Of a stretch of 64,000 bases of DNA, positions 54,101 through 60,349 are shown piece after piece. Source of the stretch: Eunapius fragilis (Eukaryota > Porifera > Demospongiae > Spongillida > Spongillidae). How positions within the stretch are numbered: the stretch's first letter is position 1; every line of letters starts with the position of its first letter. Made by a program: the position numbers and the translations under genes. The notes below the pieces were generated by a model, which was not told the origin of the DNA, did not search any database, and saw only the letters and a list, made by a program, of their open reading frames with translations. The stretch is from assembly GCA_963681505.1 (NCBI GenBank), contig OY811971.1, positions 8,303,991 to 8,367,990 of the forward strand. The letters run 5' to 3'.

Positions 54101-57076
54101 TCCCTTCTGCTCAAATGCCAGCGTGCAGGACGCACCTTAGGCTCACTGAAACCACGTGCACTGCATGTGGTTGTTCTGCCGCCGCTCCATCGAACAGTGT
54201 GCTTTCTAGTCCTATATCATTGAGTACAGTACTAGTACCATGTAGAATGGTGCATGGGGGGGGGGGGGGCGTTGACAACTGGCATATGATATGTGTTAGA
54301 GCTTAGTGGAGCTTAGCCCCAATTAATTATACTCAAGGAGACTACGCCATTGCCTAGGCCTACTGTTGCTGTCGTTGTCACTGTCATTTGACAAATCATG
54401 CAGTGCTGCCGCTTTGGTCACCTATAGGCCTACATGTATGTCATCCATCCGTACTGAGGAATTACATCCGTCGCTTTCTGTGGCTCTCTCGGTATCTAAG
54501 CAGGGTTGCTTAGCTTGACTCTTTCAAGTGTATGCAATCGCTTCGCTGGACGGTAAGTGAGCGTAGATTGTTGACCCTGTGGATATTGTTCCACAGATCC
54601 ATCTGACAGTGTACATTATAATCCTAGAAACCTGTCCTTCCTTGCCATACGTCGCTTTGAGTTAATTTTGCTCACTACTATATCGCCAGCAGCAAATGGC
54701 GGTTTTGCCGTTTTTACACTGTAATACTAGTGTTTGAGCAAGCCAAACCTGTTTTAATCGCGGCAGTATCGCTGATCTGCATGATCTTGAATCTAGTGAT
54801 ACACCAATGTAAAACAAAGCACCAAGTTTACATCATTCTTTTAGAAAGTGGTCATCATCCTTATTTAAGGATGGCCATCCTTAAAAAAGAATTGCGGGAT
54901 TAAACATTAATGTTACAACGGTGGACAATCTAATTGTAGACGAAATTGGTCAAAATCATCTACCGGTAGACGCAATTTCAGTGCAATGTTTGGATATTAA
55001 TATCCTCCAAAACAATATTCGTTTTCGTACTGAGCCATCTAAACAGGTTAAACAACATGTGGATATAGACACTGCTTCTGTGACAACTTGATTGCTAACT
55101 TTCATGGTAGGTCGCTCCGGTGAGCAGCATGCGTGAAAGTTAGCAATCGAGTTGTCAGAGAAGCAAAGTGTCCCTACCCACGTGTTGTTTAACCTGTTTA
55201 GATGGCTCAGTAAGAAAACAAATATTTAATGGAGGATATTAATGCTTGAAAGTTGCATCTACGAGTAGACGATTTTGACAGATTTTGTCTACGCATAGAC
55301 GGTCTGTCGATTTAACATTAATGAGTTGAGATACAAGCACATCTATGTGTTTGAGATACTTTAAAACTGCAACGTTTACGGCTTGTGTTACAAATCTAAA
55401 TAATGTAATGATGGAATCAACATAGTTGCTCATTGCTAACAAAGTGGTTAAATTTTCACAACTGATAATGTGACCATATCTAACTATATTACTTAGTTTT
55501 TATCATCAAAGCATTATATAAACAAATGTCATTATTCACAGCAGAAAACAATGGAAGGCTAAAAGACTTTGCTGGATATGCCCTGGCAATTTAACTTTAT
55601 ACTTGTTCTCGTAGGAGTATGTAGATAGAAGTAAAATTGATTAGGTCTATTTACACAGATATGAATAATCTGCTTAATGAGCTTAAAGAGTTGACTGACA
55701 GCCTGGTTCACTCTGAGGCCGACTTCACTAAGAATTCCAATGATACAGTGCAGGTAAGTGTAAAATGGATTGTAATGTATGTTATTTTACATCATTTTAA
55801 TTTTTACAGATACCAATAATTCAATATTTGGAAGATTTCCATTTTCTATGCAAAGATGACCTCCTACCCACACTTATTCCTCGTACCATCTGTGTACAGC
55901 ATTATGTAGCCTTCAGAGTTGCACTGAGAGGGTTTGTTTTTTTATTTTTTATTTTGAGTTGGCCCAGGGTGTTCATTTCCGTTGTTCCAAACCCTCCCCC
56001 CAACCCGGTGTTATCTAATTGCAAAATGCTCTCATTTATATTGCAACCATTTCTCTTTTGCTCCAGCCTGGTTGCCAAAGTCCAACTGAGTGTCACAGGT
56101 GATGAGACTCCTGTCAAAGTTATCAAGTGGCAGGAGTTTGTTGGAGATGTTTGGGACAAGAGACTTCTCCACTTCAGAGACTATTCAGGGAATGGAATGA
56201 TGTTGTATGATCACACTACTGGAAAATGTGGGTTTGAAGGATCTGAAGTAGAGGACGAAAGACCATCACTGCATGAAGTGTTGAATACTGATGCTGCTGC
56301 TGCTCAAAGGTCCATGGACTTTGGTGATGCTCAAATGATTGGGAACTCTGTTGATGCTCAATTGTCTGAGAACCCTGCTGGTGTTTTGGATAATGATGAT
56401 GAGGAATATGAAGTAATAAAAAATGAAGCGAAAGATAATGACGAATGGGAAGTAGTCAATTCAGGGGTTGATACAAATACAGCTTCTTCAATTAGTAAGT
56501 TATAGTTTTATGTGATTTGTTTTAAGTCCAGTTTGAGAAAACAAAAAGGTGAAGGGGAGATGCCATGATTAGCTCATGCTATTAAACACGGTATGATTTT
56601 ACAAACTGTTTGTTTCATTTCCCAACAGACATAGAACTCCTGGCAAAGAATTACTCTGTAGACAACGTAGCAGATTTTTGAAAAACATCAGGTTGAACCA
56701 GTACATTGATGTTATCAGATCTGAATCAATTGATGGAGAATTACTTTTGGCAGCTGGGGACAATGAACTAAATGACCTGGGAGTCTCAAATCCTCTCCAT
56801 CGTTTTAAAATTCAGTATCTCTTTAAGCGTGTCCTCCAGAAAACTCCACCCACACATACTTTGGCCACTGTAAATAATTTCTTAGCTGAAAACAAAATGC
56901 ATAAGTATCAGCAGCAATTTGCCAAGGAAGAGGTTGATGGAGATATGCTTTTAGAGATTACTCAACTGGAGTCTACTATTAGTGATCCTATTTTGGAGGC
57001 ACTTGGAATCATGTCATCAATGGATAGACTCAAGTTTAAGAAAAAATTCAAACCATCAGAAGAACCCAAGCAATAG
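5785..57076 (+). CDS. RNF213 (mysterin)-like giant AAA+ protein, 5' incomplete, RING-less, with C-terminal SAM pair
   Basis: Forty-three exons: 5785-7596, 7695-8018, 8257-8670, 8723-9109, 10175-10250, 10492-10691, 15421-15790, 18220-18337, 19193-19406, 19462-19596, 19642-19974, 20041-20274, 23765-23840, 23917-24029, 24078-24158, 24212-25612, 25669-25908, 25975-26337, 27800-28021, 28814-29214, 29273-30518, 30591-31301, 31367-31747, 31944-32048, 32216-32332, 32544-32882, 44158-44312, 44470-44578, 44636-44825, 44886-45025, 45081-45434, 45641-45776, 51431-51784, 51945-52070, 52120-52324, 52624-52911, 52966-53026, 53077-53202, 53258-53567, 55659-55753, 55810-55931, 56067-56494, 56629-57076. All junction phases agree. 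The summed length is one base short of a multiple of three, matching a one-base loss seen in the last exon. About 4,686 residues are visible; human RNF213 has about 5,200. RNF213 is a cytosolic AAA+ mechanoenzyme and ubiquitin ligase acting on lipid droplets and intracellular pathogens. That role is family knowledge, not shown here. Exon edges are my inference. Confidence 0.9.
9110..10174. other. Intron 4, containing a GC-rich inverted-repeat element
   Basis: This 1,065-bp intron separates stalk from AAA core. Most of it (9,495-10,089) is a GC-rich insert with short terminal inverted repeats. The rest is AT-rich with no feature seen. Confidence 0.7.
9495..10089. mobile_element. GC-rich non-autonomous element with 11-bp inverted ends and an internal tandem duplication
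   Basis: It begins CAGTTGGTTTT and ends AAAACCAACTG, an exact 11-bp inverted repeat. The interior is much richer in G+C than the flanks. It contains a diverged two-copy tandem repeat near 9,770-9,945, with shared words such as GCATCACACTGG and TTCCAGCT. An open frame of 147 codons runs through it but is low-complexity and has no recognisable domain. No clear target-site duplication was seen. Confidence 0.5.
10175..15790 (+). CDS. RNF213-like gene, exons 5-7: first AAA unit
   Basis: Residues 980-1194. The Walker A motif GNAGDGKT (about 1002-1009) is split by the intron between 10,250 and 10,492: the codon for the second glycine is G at the end of exon 5 and GT at the start of exon 6. The text after it, HYIKGQL, is typical of the first nucleotide-binding AAA unit of RNF213. 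No Walker B acidic pair was found in the continuation (the corresponding strand reads CAIFFNFT), so this unit probably binds nucleotide without hydrolysing it, as described for one AAA unit of vertebrate RNF213. Exon 7 carries IIGWFFFNLLILGYVED and EVQLVCKYLKAF, both family-like. A 4.7-kb intron loaded with mobile elements separates exons 6 and 7. Confidence 0.85.
11600..12590 (-). mobile_element. Ty3/Gypsy retroelement fossil (RT part)
   Basis: Minus-strand translation shows successive Ty3/Gypsy reverse-transcriptase blocks: GDAYPVKL-like upstream text, EMDKDGLVEPSNSGS, TAFITPWGLHEFKVMPFGL, ASFQRLMHRIL, a YIDNVFINS-like active-site block and GLTGYYRKF downstream. It is a partial pol copy, broken by several interruptions, with no long terminal repeats recognised. 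It is distinct in sequence from the copy at 180-1,130. Confidence 0.9.
13960..14160. repeat. G/C-tract dispersed repeat, copy A
   Basis: The segment shares CTATCAATGCAGATTGCCTA and neighbouring sequence with 22,150-22,300. It ends in two C runs (14,118-14,129 and 14,131-14,143) followed by TTTAGATCCGCTACTG. It is probably a non-autonomous DNA transposon. Exact ends were not fixed. Confidence 0.6.
14509..14728. mobile_element. 220-bp MITE, TA target site
   Basis: It begins CAGTGGCACCCCAGTTATGC and ends with the reverse complement, flanked by TA on both sides. The two arms pair imperfectly over about 80 bp, leaving a short unpaired centre. The TA target and CAGTG ends suggest a Tc1/mariner or pogo-type MITE. 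Confidence 0.85.
15903..16106. mobile_element. 204-bp MITE, TTA target site
   Basis: It starts CAGGGGGATC and ends GGTCCCCCTG with TTA on both sides. The inverted ends extend about 50 bp and contain two copies each of a CTACAGTGGAAAATAA-like word. A 3-bp TTA duplication is typical of PIF/Harbinger-type elements. Confidence 0.8.
16890..17681. mobile_element. Dispersed TTAA-type repeat, copy 2 (longer)
   Basis: The right end carries a diverged palindromic pair (TCTTACGTGTAGGA, CCTACACGTAGG), then GGGAGATTAAACG and TTAA. The left end carries AGTCCTATGCGTAGGACC behind TTAA and TTCTCC, in inverted relation to the right end. Its right 460 bp matches 5,060-5,519. There is no coding capacity. TTAA targets are typical of the piggyBac superfamily. 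The exact left edge is uncertain by several bases. Confidence 0.7.
18220..24158 (+). CDS. RNF213-like gene, exons 8-15: second AAA unit (GETGVGKT)
   Basis: Residues 1194-1629. Walker A GETGVGKT lies at about 1409-1416 (19,816-19,839), preceded by LNIHERYRSGMPVIIE, one of the most conserved stretches of RNF213. Walker B VFLDEVN opens exon 15 (24,078), giving the hydrolytic aspartate-glutamate pair. The text VAACNP follows in the next exon, where the sensor region is expected. Exon 8 needs a GC donor (AA then GCAAGT at 18,338) to keep the frame into YMSNRCHFLDHF; no GT donor fits. Exon 13 (23,765-23,840) is short and was placed by phase and by the family-like text TFYKVNIHA. The start of exon 11 at ATG 19,642 uses a GGGAG acceptor, the less certain of the edges. 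Confidence 0.85.
18338..19192. other. Intron 8, GC-AG type, no gene seen
   Basis: This 855-bp intron begins GCAAGT and ends CTCTAG. A stretch near 18,740-18,900 resembles 14,300-14,470 (shared words such as GACCCTTCTACA and GCGATTT), suggesting a diverged dispersed repeat. Confidence 0.55.
20690..21850 (-). mobile_element. BEL/Pao retroelement fossil, integrase part
   Basis: The minus-strand translation shows TRAVHLNVLPG, as in the integrase core of BEL/Pao elements. Further on come LTPSHLLL, FWKLAIVKQLIQGTD and QHFYPLE, as in the integrase C-terminal domain. It is a fragment with many interruptions, so probably old. No terminal repeats were seen. Confidence 0.75.
22150..22300. repeat. G/C-tract dispersed repeat, copy B
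   Basis: It is homologous to 13,960-14,160 through CTATCAATGCAGATTGCCTA and adjacent bases, and includes the GGCTGGGAGGAGGGGGTTTA block with its inverted CCCCCTCC partner. Confidence 0.6.
24212..26337 (+). CDS. RNF213-like gene, exons 16-18: third AAA unit (GAPGSSKT)
   Basis: Residues 1630-2297. This is the most diagnostic part. Walker A GAPGSSKT is at about 1866-1873 (24,920-24,943) and Walker B VVFMDEAG at about 1942-1949 (25,148-25,171). A sensor-like AITNH follows, then DAAKTNRAISLFRPE, matching the family pattern of an asparagine-rich segment with NR. Exon 18 has NTIAAIRHSAIEGHTVIM and, later, CRVHPQFQCVVVI and APFLNRFEKY, strongly like the vertebrate protein. All catalytic residues expected for ATP hydrolysis are present, so the motor looks functional. 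Exon 16 is 1,401 nt and uninterrupted; the neighbouring introns are only 53-66 bp. Confidence 0.93.
26338..27799. other. Intron 18, nothing recognised
   Basis: This AT-rich 1.46-kb intron has one short direct repeat (CATTCCAGGTCATACCAGA, near 26,646-26,695). No gene or mobile-element signature was seen. Confidence 0.6.
27800..31301 (+). CDS. RNF213-like gene, exons 19-22: degenerate AAA units and hinge
   Basis: Residues 2298-3157. No Walker motifs are present, in line with the last, inactive AAA units of RNF213. Exon 21 (1,246 nt) contains SSKPQNSIRELLKTF and KLFVLLLHFPPQNF, then GWDHYYLDTIG, a pattern I associate with the post-AAA4 region of the family. Exon 22 ends FNTLFTSHFKENGE, which by alignment from memory lies just before the position where the RING finger sits in vertebrate RNF213. 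The next exon begins only 65 bp further on. Exons 20-21 join in phase 2 and the others in phase 0. Confidence 0.8.
28022..28813. other. Intron 19, nothing recognised
   Basis: This is a 792-bp AT-rich intron. No open frame, inverted repeat or element end stood out. Confidence 0.55.
31367..45434 (+). CDS. RNF213-like gene, exons 23-31: shell/core region without RING or recognisable RZ finger
   Basis: Residues 3158-3787. Exon 23 opens LKGMCPHLADICQVAAQLCF, which aligns by eye with the segment that directly follows the RING in the vertebrate protein. No C-x2-C/C-x-H RING pattern precedes it. Exon 30 (SDSDLRHALANMVAVVIGSP, then FAPGDLADTYM) aligns with the conserved stretch just before the RZ-type zinc finger. 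The following exon reads HYDCGVELSPDGLYGCQ, lacking the CxxGHxC and CG.P spacing of that finger. Both known E3 elements thus seem lost while the surrounding helical fold persists. An 11.3-kb intron between exons 26 and 27 (both phase 0) is packed with mobile elements. Nothing RING-like was noticed there, though I could not scan it exhaustively. Confidence 0.75.
32990..33072. repeat. Short palindromic element
   Basis: It starts TAGAGCATGGAAA and ends TTTCCATGCTCTA, an exact 13-bp inverted repeat that continues imperfectly through GATAT/ATATC. It is possibly the shortest MITE in the window or a decayed foldback. Confidence 0.55.
34130..34871. mobile_element. Foldback element with long hairpin, copy 1
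   Basis: The right part, 34,599-34,871, is a near-perfect inverted repeat with arms of roughly 120 bp. The arms contain GTGCTAAATATAGGACTATT and GTTGGTGGTATA, separated by a short loop. The upstream 450 bp resembles the sequence in front of the hairpin at 60,797-61,088 (shared words TCTCCTTC, GGATAGGAA, AGAGAACAAAAA). So the family has a unique body plus a terminal hairpin. No coding was seen. Confidence 0.7.
36690..38345 (-). CDS. Tigger/pogo-type DDE transposase gene, partial, intron-bearing, inserted in the BEL/Pao fossil
   Basis: The minus strand encodes GWLCNWKRCHG and HGEAGSADQE (DNA-binding part), then FNYDETGLYYRQ with the first catalytic Asp near 38,125, LMLLDNASSHS with the second near 37,645, and TSVVLPLDMGI with the third. 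The C-terminal text AIDWLLVAWRDIS follows near 37,300. Two GT-AG introns fit between catalytic blocks: about 38,083-38,006, and 37,766-37,717 joining MRSE to VFTDW in phase 0. The reading frame changes near 38,150 and near 37,220, and the N-terminal helix-turn-helix is missing, so this is a decayed or partial copy. The left edge starts TACTGTCAAAACTCGATATA, like a pogo-type terminal repeat with TA target. A matching right end was not found. Confidence 0.75.
38335..38480 (-). repeat. Pro/Thr/Ser-coding minisatellite
   Basis: Units of about 15-18 bp such as GTAGCTGAAGGAGGT recur about nine times. On the minus strand they read as TPPTATPSTVTPS-like text. The array sits exactly at the junction between the Tigger-type transposase and the BEL/Pao fossil. 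Confidence 0.8.
41619..41967. mobile_element. 349-bp MITE, TTA target site
   Basis: It begins AAGGACAGCTTTAATAACCT and ends with the near-exact inverse, TTATTGAAGCTGTCCTT, flanked by TTA on both sides (41,616-41,618 and 41,968-41,970). The inverted ends extend about 50 bp with small gaps. Non-coding. A TTA duplication suggests PIF/Harbinger; a TTAA reading, as in piggyBac, cannot be excluded. Confidence 0.8.
42371..42640 (+). mobile_element. Probable LINE-type (non-LTR) coding fragment
   Basis: The plus-strand text AEARKHATNDAKCNRLFWVC, followed by IPLAMETSGCWGVEA and RLAARIATRTAR, resembles a C-terminal segment common in invertebrate non-LTR reverse-transcriptase proteins. This is from memory of the pattern. 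The fragment is short, and the match fades after the last Arg-rich block. Confidence 0.45.
45641..53567 (+). CDS. RNF213-like gene, exons 32-39: C-terminal half of core
   Basis: Residues 3788-4322. Exon 36 carries SDSEILQIVCQFNFPLLLED, then YFTGKPLLE, which parallels the LEKIQRQIVSRFLQGKP stretch of the vertebrate protein. Exons 33-35 contain long helices (FVLERHKLQAGECLLPDLVE) and LYTVMADIVNTHNNFIEGLY. Exon 32 ends at a tandem donor GTACGTAC; only the second GT (45,777) gives phase 1 and keeps the frame into NIKSHYLRTLDEQ of exon 33. A 5.65-kb intron holding a BEL/Pao fossil lies between those two exons. Exons 37 and 38 are 61 and 126 nt, separated by 50-55-bp introns. No zinc or catalytic motif is seen in this part. 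Confidence 0.8.
45777..51430. other. Intron 32, mostly a BEL/Pao fossil
   Basis: The fossil (about 46,888-50,799) fills most of it. The 1.1 kb before and 0.6 kb after are AT-rich with no recognised feature, and no clear long terminal repeats were seen flanking the element. Confidence 0.7.
46888..50799 (+). mobile_element. BEL/Pao retroelement fossil, plus strand
   Basis: Parts in order: gag start MSETEQLVRKKKVRAGHRAS; middle gag with RLPKISLPRFSGDPLKWTTF and LLSKLPPELRLIV; zinc knuckles (CFNCLRQKHVSRDC, CQKCKRKHHTSIC); a protease-like region with LILDGGSQ and VDMLVGSDYYW; reverse transcriptase including YLPHHAVVRQDKSTTKVRIA and STYVDDIISG; and an integrase C-terminal domain (PSHLLVGQQLLNLPDYLGY, GDIVIIHDDTLPRGFWKLG). 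It is broken with at least five interruptions, yet long stretches remain open, so it is younger than the other retroelement fossils here. Confidence 0.92.
53694..54906. mobile_element. TTAA-flanked element with paired palindromes at its ends
   Basis: The left end TGTTTAATCTCC and right end GGGATTAAACA are inverted repeats, each bordered by TTAA (53,690-53,693 and 54,907-54,910). Just inside the left end are two palindromes, ATCCTTATTTAAGGAT and ATCCTTAAATAAGGAT, a few bases apart. The right end has the same pair (second copy damaged), and another pair sits at about 53,880-53,925. No transposase is present in the 1.2 kb. A TTAA target suggests a piggyBac-related non-autonomous element. Confidence 0.75.
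54911..55317. mobile_element. TTAA-flanked full-length foldback element with palindromes
   Basis: It is bordered by TTAA at 54,907-54,910 and 55,318-55,321. The two halves are inverted copies of each other over nearly the whole 407 bp (for example GCCATCTAAACAGGTTAAAC against GTTTAACCTGTTTAGATGGC), with a short unpaired centre. Each end carries a CTAC...GTAG palindrome pair (TCTACGAGTAGA, GTCTACGCATAGAC at the right; decayed at the left). Confidence 0.8.
55659..56494 (+). CDS. RNF213-like gene, exons 40-42: C-terminal domain and acidic linker
   Basis: Residues 4322-4537. Exons 40-41 read as helical C-terminal-domain text (LLPTLIPRTICVQHYVAFRV, then LRGLVAKVQL across the splice), comparable to the final domain of RNF213. 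The second half of exon 42 turns into an acidic, low-complexity linker (NDDEEYEVIKNEAKDNDEWE). Intron 41 (55,932-56,066) is read-through open in the same frame, which could mislead gene finders; the splice GG to C (55,931/56,067) gives the more family-like protein. The vertebrate protein ends near here. The linker and the SAM pair behind it are additions. Confidence 0.75.
56629..57076 (+). CDS. RNF213-like gene, exon 43: tandem SAM domains and stop
   Basis: Residues 4538-4686, ending at TAG 57,074-57,076. The first SAM runs from NYSVDNVADF through LNQYIDVIRSESIDGELLL and LGVSNPLHRFKIQYL. The second is TVNNFLAENKMHKYQQQFA, EEVDGDMLLEI and LGIMSSMDRLKFKKKF. Both show the usual five-helix spacing and the late-helix Gly-hydrophobic pattern. 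Between DF and LKN the run of T has five bases where six are needed (near 56,675), so the exon as sequenced carries a one-base shift. The two frames either side match one continuous SAM domain. SAM domains commonly self-associate into dimers or polymers. No AATAAA was seen in the first 100 bases after the stop. Confidence 0.85.
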
Positions 57077-58188
57077 TTGCCGCTGTTATGGCTGTTTGTT
57101 CAGTGACTTATTAGGCATGTAGTTTAAATGATAAAAATTTGCACCTGCATACTTGTACCCAATTGTAGGCAGACTTTACAATGGTGATGCTTGATATTCT
57201 TATTCATTCGCTCGATCAAACCTCTCTGACTTCTTTAGGCTGTGTACGAAAATCTAAGCTGCGCTTCGTCAAAAGACCAGTCAATTGCATCATCAGACTG
57301 GTCGCTTAGATCGGAGACTAGTATGGACAATCCATGCCGGATCCAGTGTTTCAGATGGAGGGGGAGGGGGGGGGGGGAGCACAATGTGTGGGAGGGGTCT
57401 CTACCCAGCTTCGCAATTTAGATGTTTAGGTTTTAATAACTTAATAGCTAACCGCAATTGCACACTATTAATTTCAAGGGGAGGAGGCAGGGACCGGGGC
57501 ATTGTGCAGCTTGTGCCCCCCTCCCCTTTGTGTTATACCCCTTTCCTCCTTTCTTTTTCAGCAGGGTACGTACTTGCATTGCTCCGACCAATCTTTTGAG
57601 ACCATTACCCTTAGATCTAATATGGCCAACAACTGGGCTTCTAATAGCATAGATATTAGAGCAGATGCTAATAGCAACAAATGTCCATCTGTATATTGCA
57701 GCAACAGGCCAGGCCAGGTCTGGCTTGCGAACCTCTGCGCATGCGGACGCCTTACCAATTGTGCTTCCCTCTCAGTGGCGTAGGAACGGTTCAAAAAGCG
57801 GGGGGGGGGGGCTGAAATTATTTATTCATAAGTGGTGTGGGTGTGCTTTGTATTCGTCACCATGCGCCAGGGTGAGGGTGGATACAGGATTTTCCAAAAA
57901 AGGGGGGGTTGAGACCGCGATACGAGAAGCGGGGGGGGGTGTCCGCTTCATGCCCGATACGAAAACGGGGGGGGATGGGGGGGGGGGGGGGGGGGGGTTA
58001 ATATGATTCTACGTCGCAGCTATAAAAAAAGTTCAGATACCGTTACTTTAATGGTTGCAATAAATGGTGAATCGTACTTTCAATTGGTTTGACTACAGCT
58101 GGCATTTTGTACTTAGTGCTATATTTGTCGTAGACACTTTTCTTCCACAGAAATGTGGATGTAATTTAGCCGAAAGCTCTTTTTCGGG

Positions 58189-58388
58189 NNNNNNNNNNNN
58201 NNNNNNNNNNNNNNNNNNNNNNNNNNNNNNNNNNNNNNNNNNNNNNNNNNNNNNNNNNNNNNNNNNNNNNNNNNNNNNNNNNNNNNNNNNNNNNNNNNNN
58301 NNNNNNNNNNNNNNNNNNNNNNNNNNNNNNNNNNNNNNNNNNNNNNNNNNNNNNNNNNNNNNNNNNNNNNNNNNNNNNNNNNNNNNNN
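58189..58388. other. Assembly gap (200 N)
   Basis: Exactly 200 N, likely a placeholder, preceded by a region crowded with G tracts that probably broke the assembly. Confidence 0.99.
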
Positions 58389-60349
58389 TGTGTTTTGCAC
58401 AAAATACATCCAAAATTGGTGGTTTCATAATGAGATTTGTGTACGCCATCTTTAAAACATTGTAAATCATATGGAATATGCTTTCTTACTAAGTGTATTT
58501 GTAGAGTGGGATATACAATAGTGGTAGGTGAAATCATGTTCTGTGTCCATTCTACAATTGTTATACATCAATATGCCCTCCTTACTTCGCTCAGTTACTA
58601 AGGATCAAATGTTCAAGTTTAATCAATGTTGCTTGTTCGAATTGCGCACTACTATGGTAACTGAAGTGTCACGTAGCTAAACTAATCAAAACGTTCTGTT
58701 TGGGATTTGAAGGTGATGGTGGTGTAAATCATAGTAATCTTCCTATGCAAATATGTTCTAGAAATATAAGCCTTTGCATTAAAAAAATGATTTCATAATC
58801 AGGGTCAATAACTCTGTTAGCATTGTTTATAACACAGAATGAAACCTAATTTTTTAGGGACAACAGCGGTCCCTTATTCCAACTTGACGAATGAAATGTT
58901 CCCACAAGAATCTATTTTGTCGTCATAGTCACATATATTATCCTTCAGATAGCTCTACAGTGCAGAGTCGTCAAAAATGGCTGTGGAGCAGGAATACATT
59001 CAGTGAAAGGGATGATGGAGCCGACAATGGAAGAAACAGTCTGTGGCGAAAATCTTCATAAGAAAGATATGTGTTAAAACAACGCACAATAATAATTTTT
59101 CCCACCAGTTATTGAGGGTCAGGGCGGTGTGGCAGGAGGCAAGCGGTGTCAACGAGGAAGGACAATTGCAGGAGGAAATCGGCGAGGGGGGGGGGGGGGG
59201 GGGGGTCCTACATGAATAATTAATGAGAGGGAGGGGCGGAAGCGGTGCCGGAAATGTAATGTGCATGGCCGCAGACAACTCTCAAAGTTGGGGAGGGGGG
59301 CACAAACCCCTCTTGTCTATGGCCTTGACATGCGCATAAGCAGTATTCAAGGTTGAAAGAAATTAAAGCGCTGATGAACTGTGTAAAACTCGAAATATTG
59401 AAACTGGACTAGCACTTCGACATCTTTGACGTCTTTAATCTATGCTTTGACGGACAGCAGGCAAAATGAACTCCAAAAAACGCGCATGCATGCACAATAA
59501 TCAAGAATTGGATACGATGAGGGCGCGGATGTGCAATTTACAATTATGGTTGTTAACATCCATTCAATGATTCATCACCTGTCTGTGAACAGTCGGGCGT
59601 CCGGCCTGGTCGGATTTGCTAAAGAAAACACTTGTTCATGCATAACATAACTACTTTAAGTATAAAAACTTCCGCACCCACCCCCTTCTGGTACTCCCGA
59701 GTTCAGCCACCCTTCCTCCTAAATTCCTGGATCAGCGCCTGCTCTTGCTTCATAGCTTCCTGAACTAGTACTTCTAATGTTTAAATTGGAGTGACATGGA
59801 GATCGCGTTCATAGGGCTAACGTATACGTTGAATAACAATATTGGTGGAAGTAGTGGATCACTCAAGACGCGTGGGAGGGATGTGTGTGGTGTGGTATGG
59901 ATGTGGTGCAGGGAGGGAGGTTGACAACATACATGTATGACATTAATACTTTTCACAACAACCTCCTCCAAGACATCACCCCTCTTTACCAATCTCATTC
60001 ATAGCTTGCTTATGAATGTCTATATAAACTGAAATCATGGTGAGGTAGCATGTGGAATGTATATTGTTTCTAACTCTGACTTATTCCATTGTTAAATACA
60101 ACGTTAACATAACAGGAGGAGGAATTGTGCTCCTAAAAAAAGAAATGTACATGTACAACTTGACAAGTGGAAATATCAGGAACTACGATAGTAGTTCCTA
60201 TATAGGAATTGACCCGGGTCGTGAATATCATTTTTAAAAACGCGATTCGCGTATAACTCGCGTACCGAGAAACGGATAGTGTTGCTCTTTGTTGCTATCG
60301 AACCAAAGGCAAAGACGGTCATTTTAATGTTTTATTCCAGTCTTCAAAC

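Larger units (their letters stand above)
53568..55658. other. Intron 39, two adjoining TTAA-type elements
   Basis: Elements at 53,694-54,906 and 54,911-55,317 fill most of it and share one TTAA between them. The remainder, 55,322-55,658, is AT-rich with nothing recognised. Confidence 0.75.

Noticed and set aside
57285-58006. Several overlapping frames in the G-tract region after the gene
   Set aside because: Low-complexity Gly- and Pro-rich translations created by homopolymers.
59000-59278. Pro-rich minus-strand frame
   Set aside because: Produced by a poly-G tract; no gene features.
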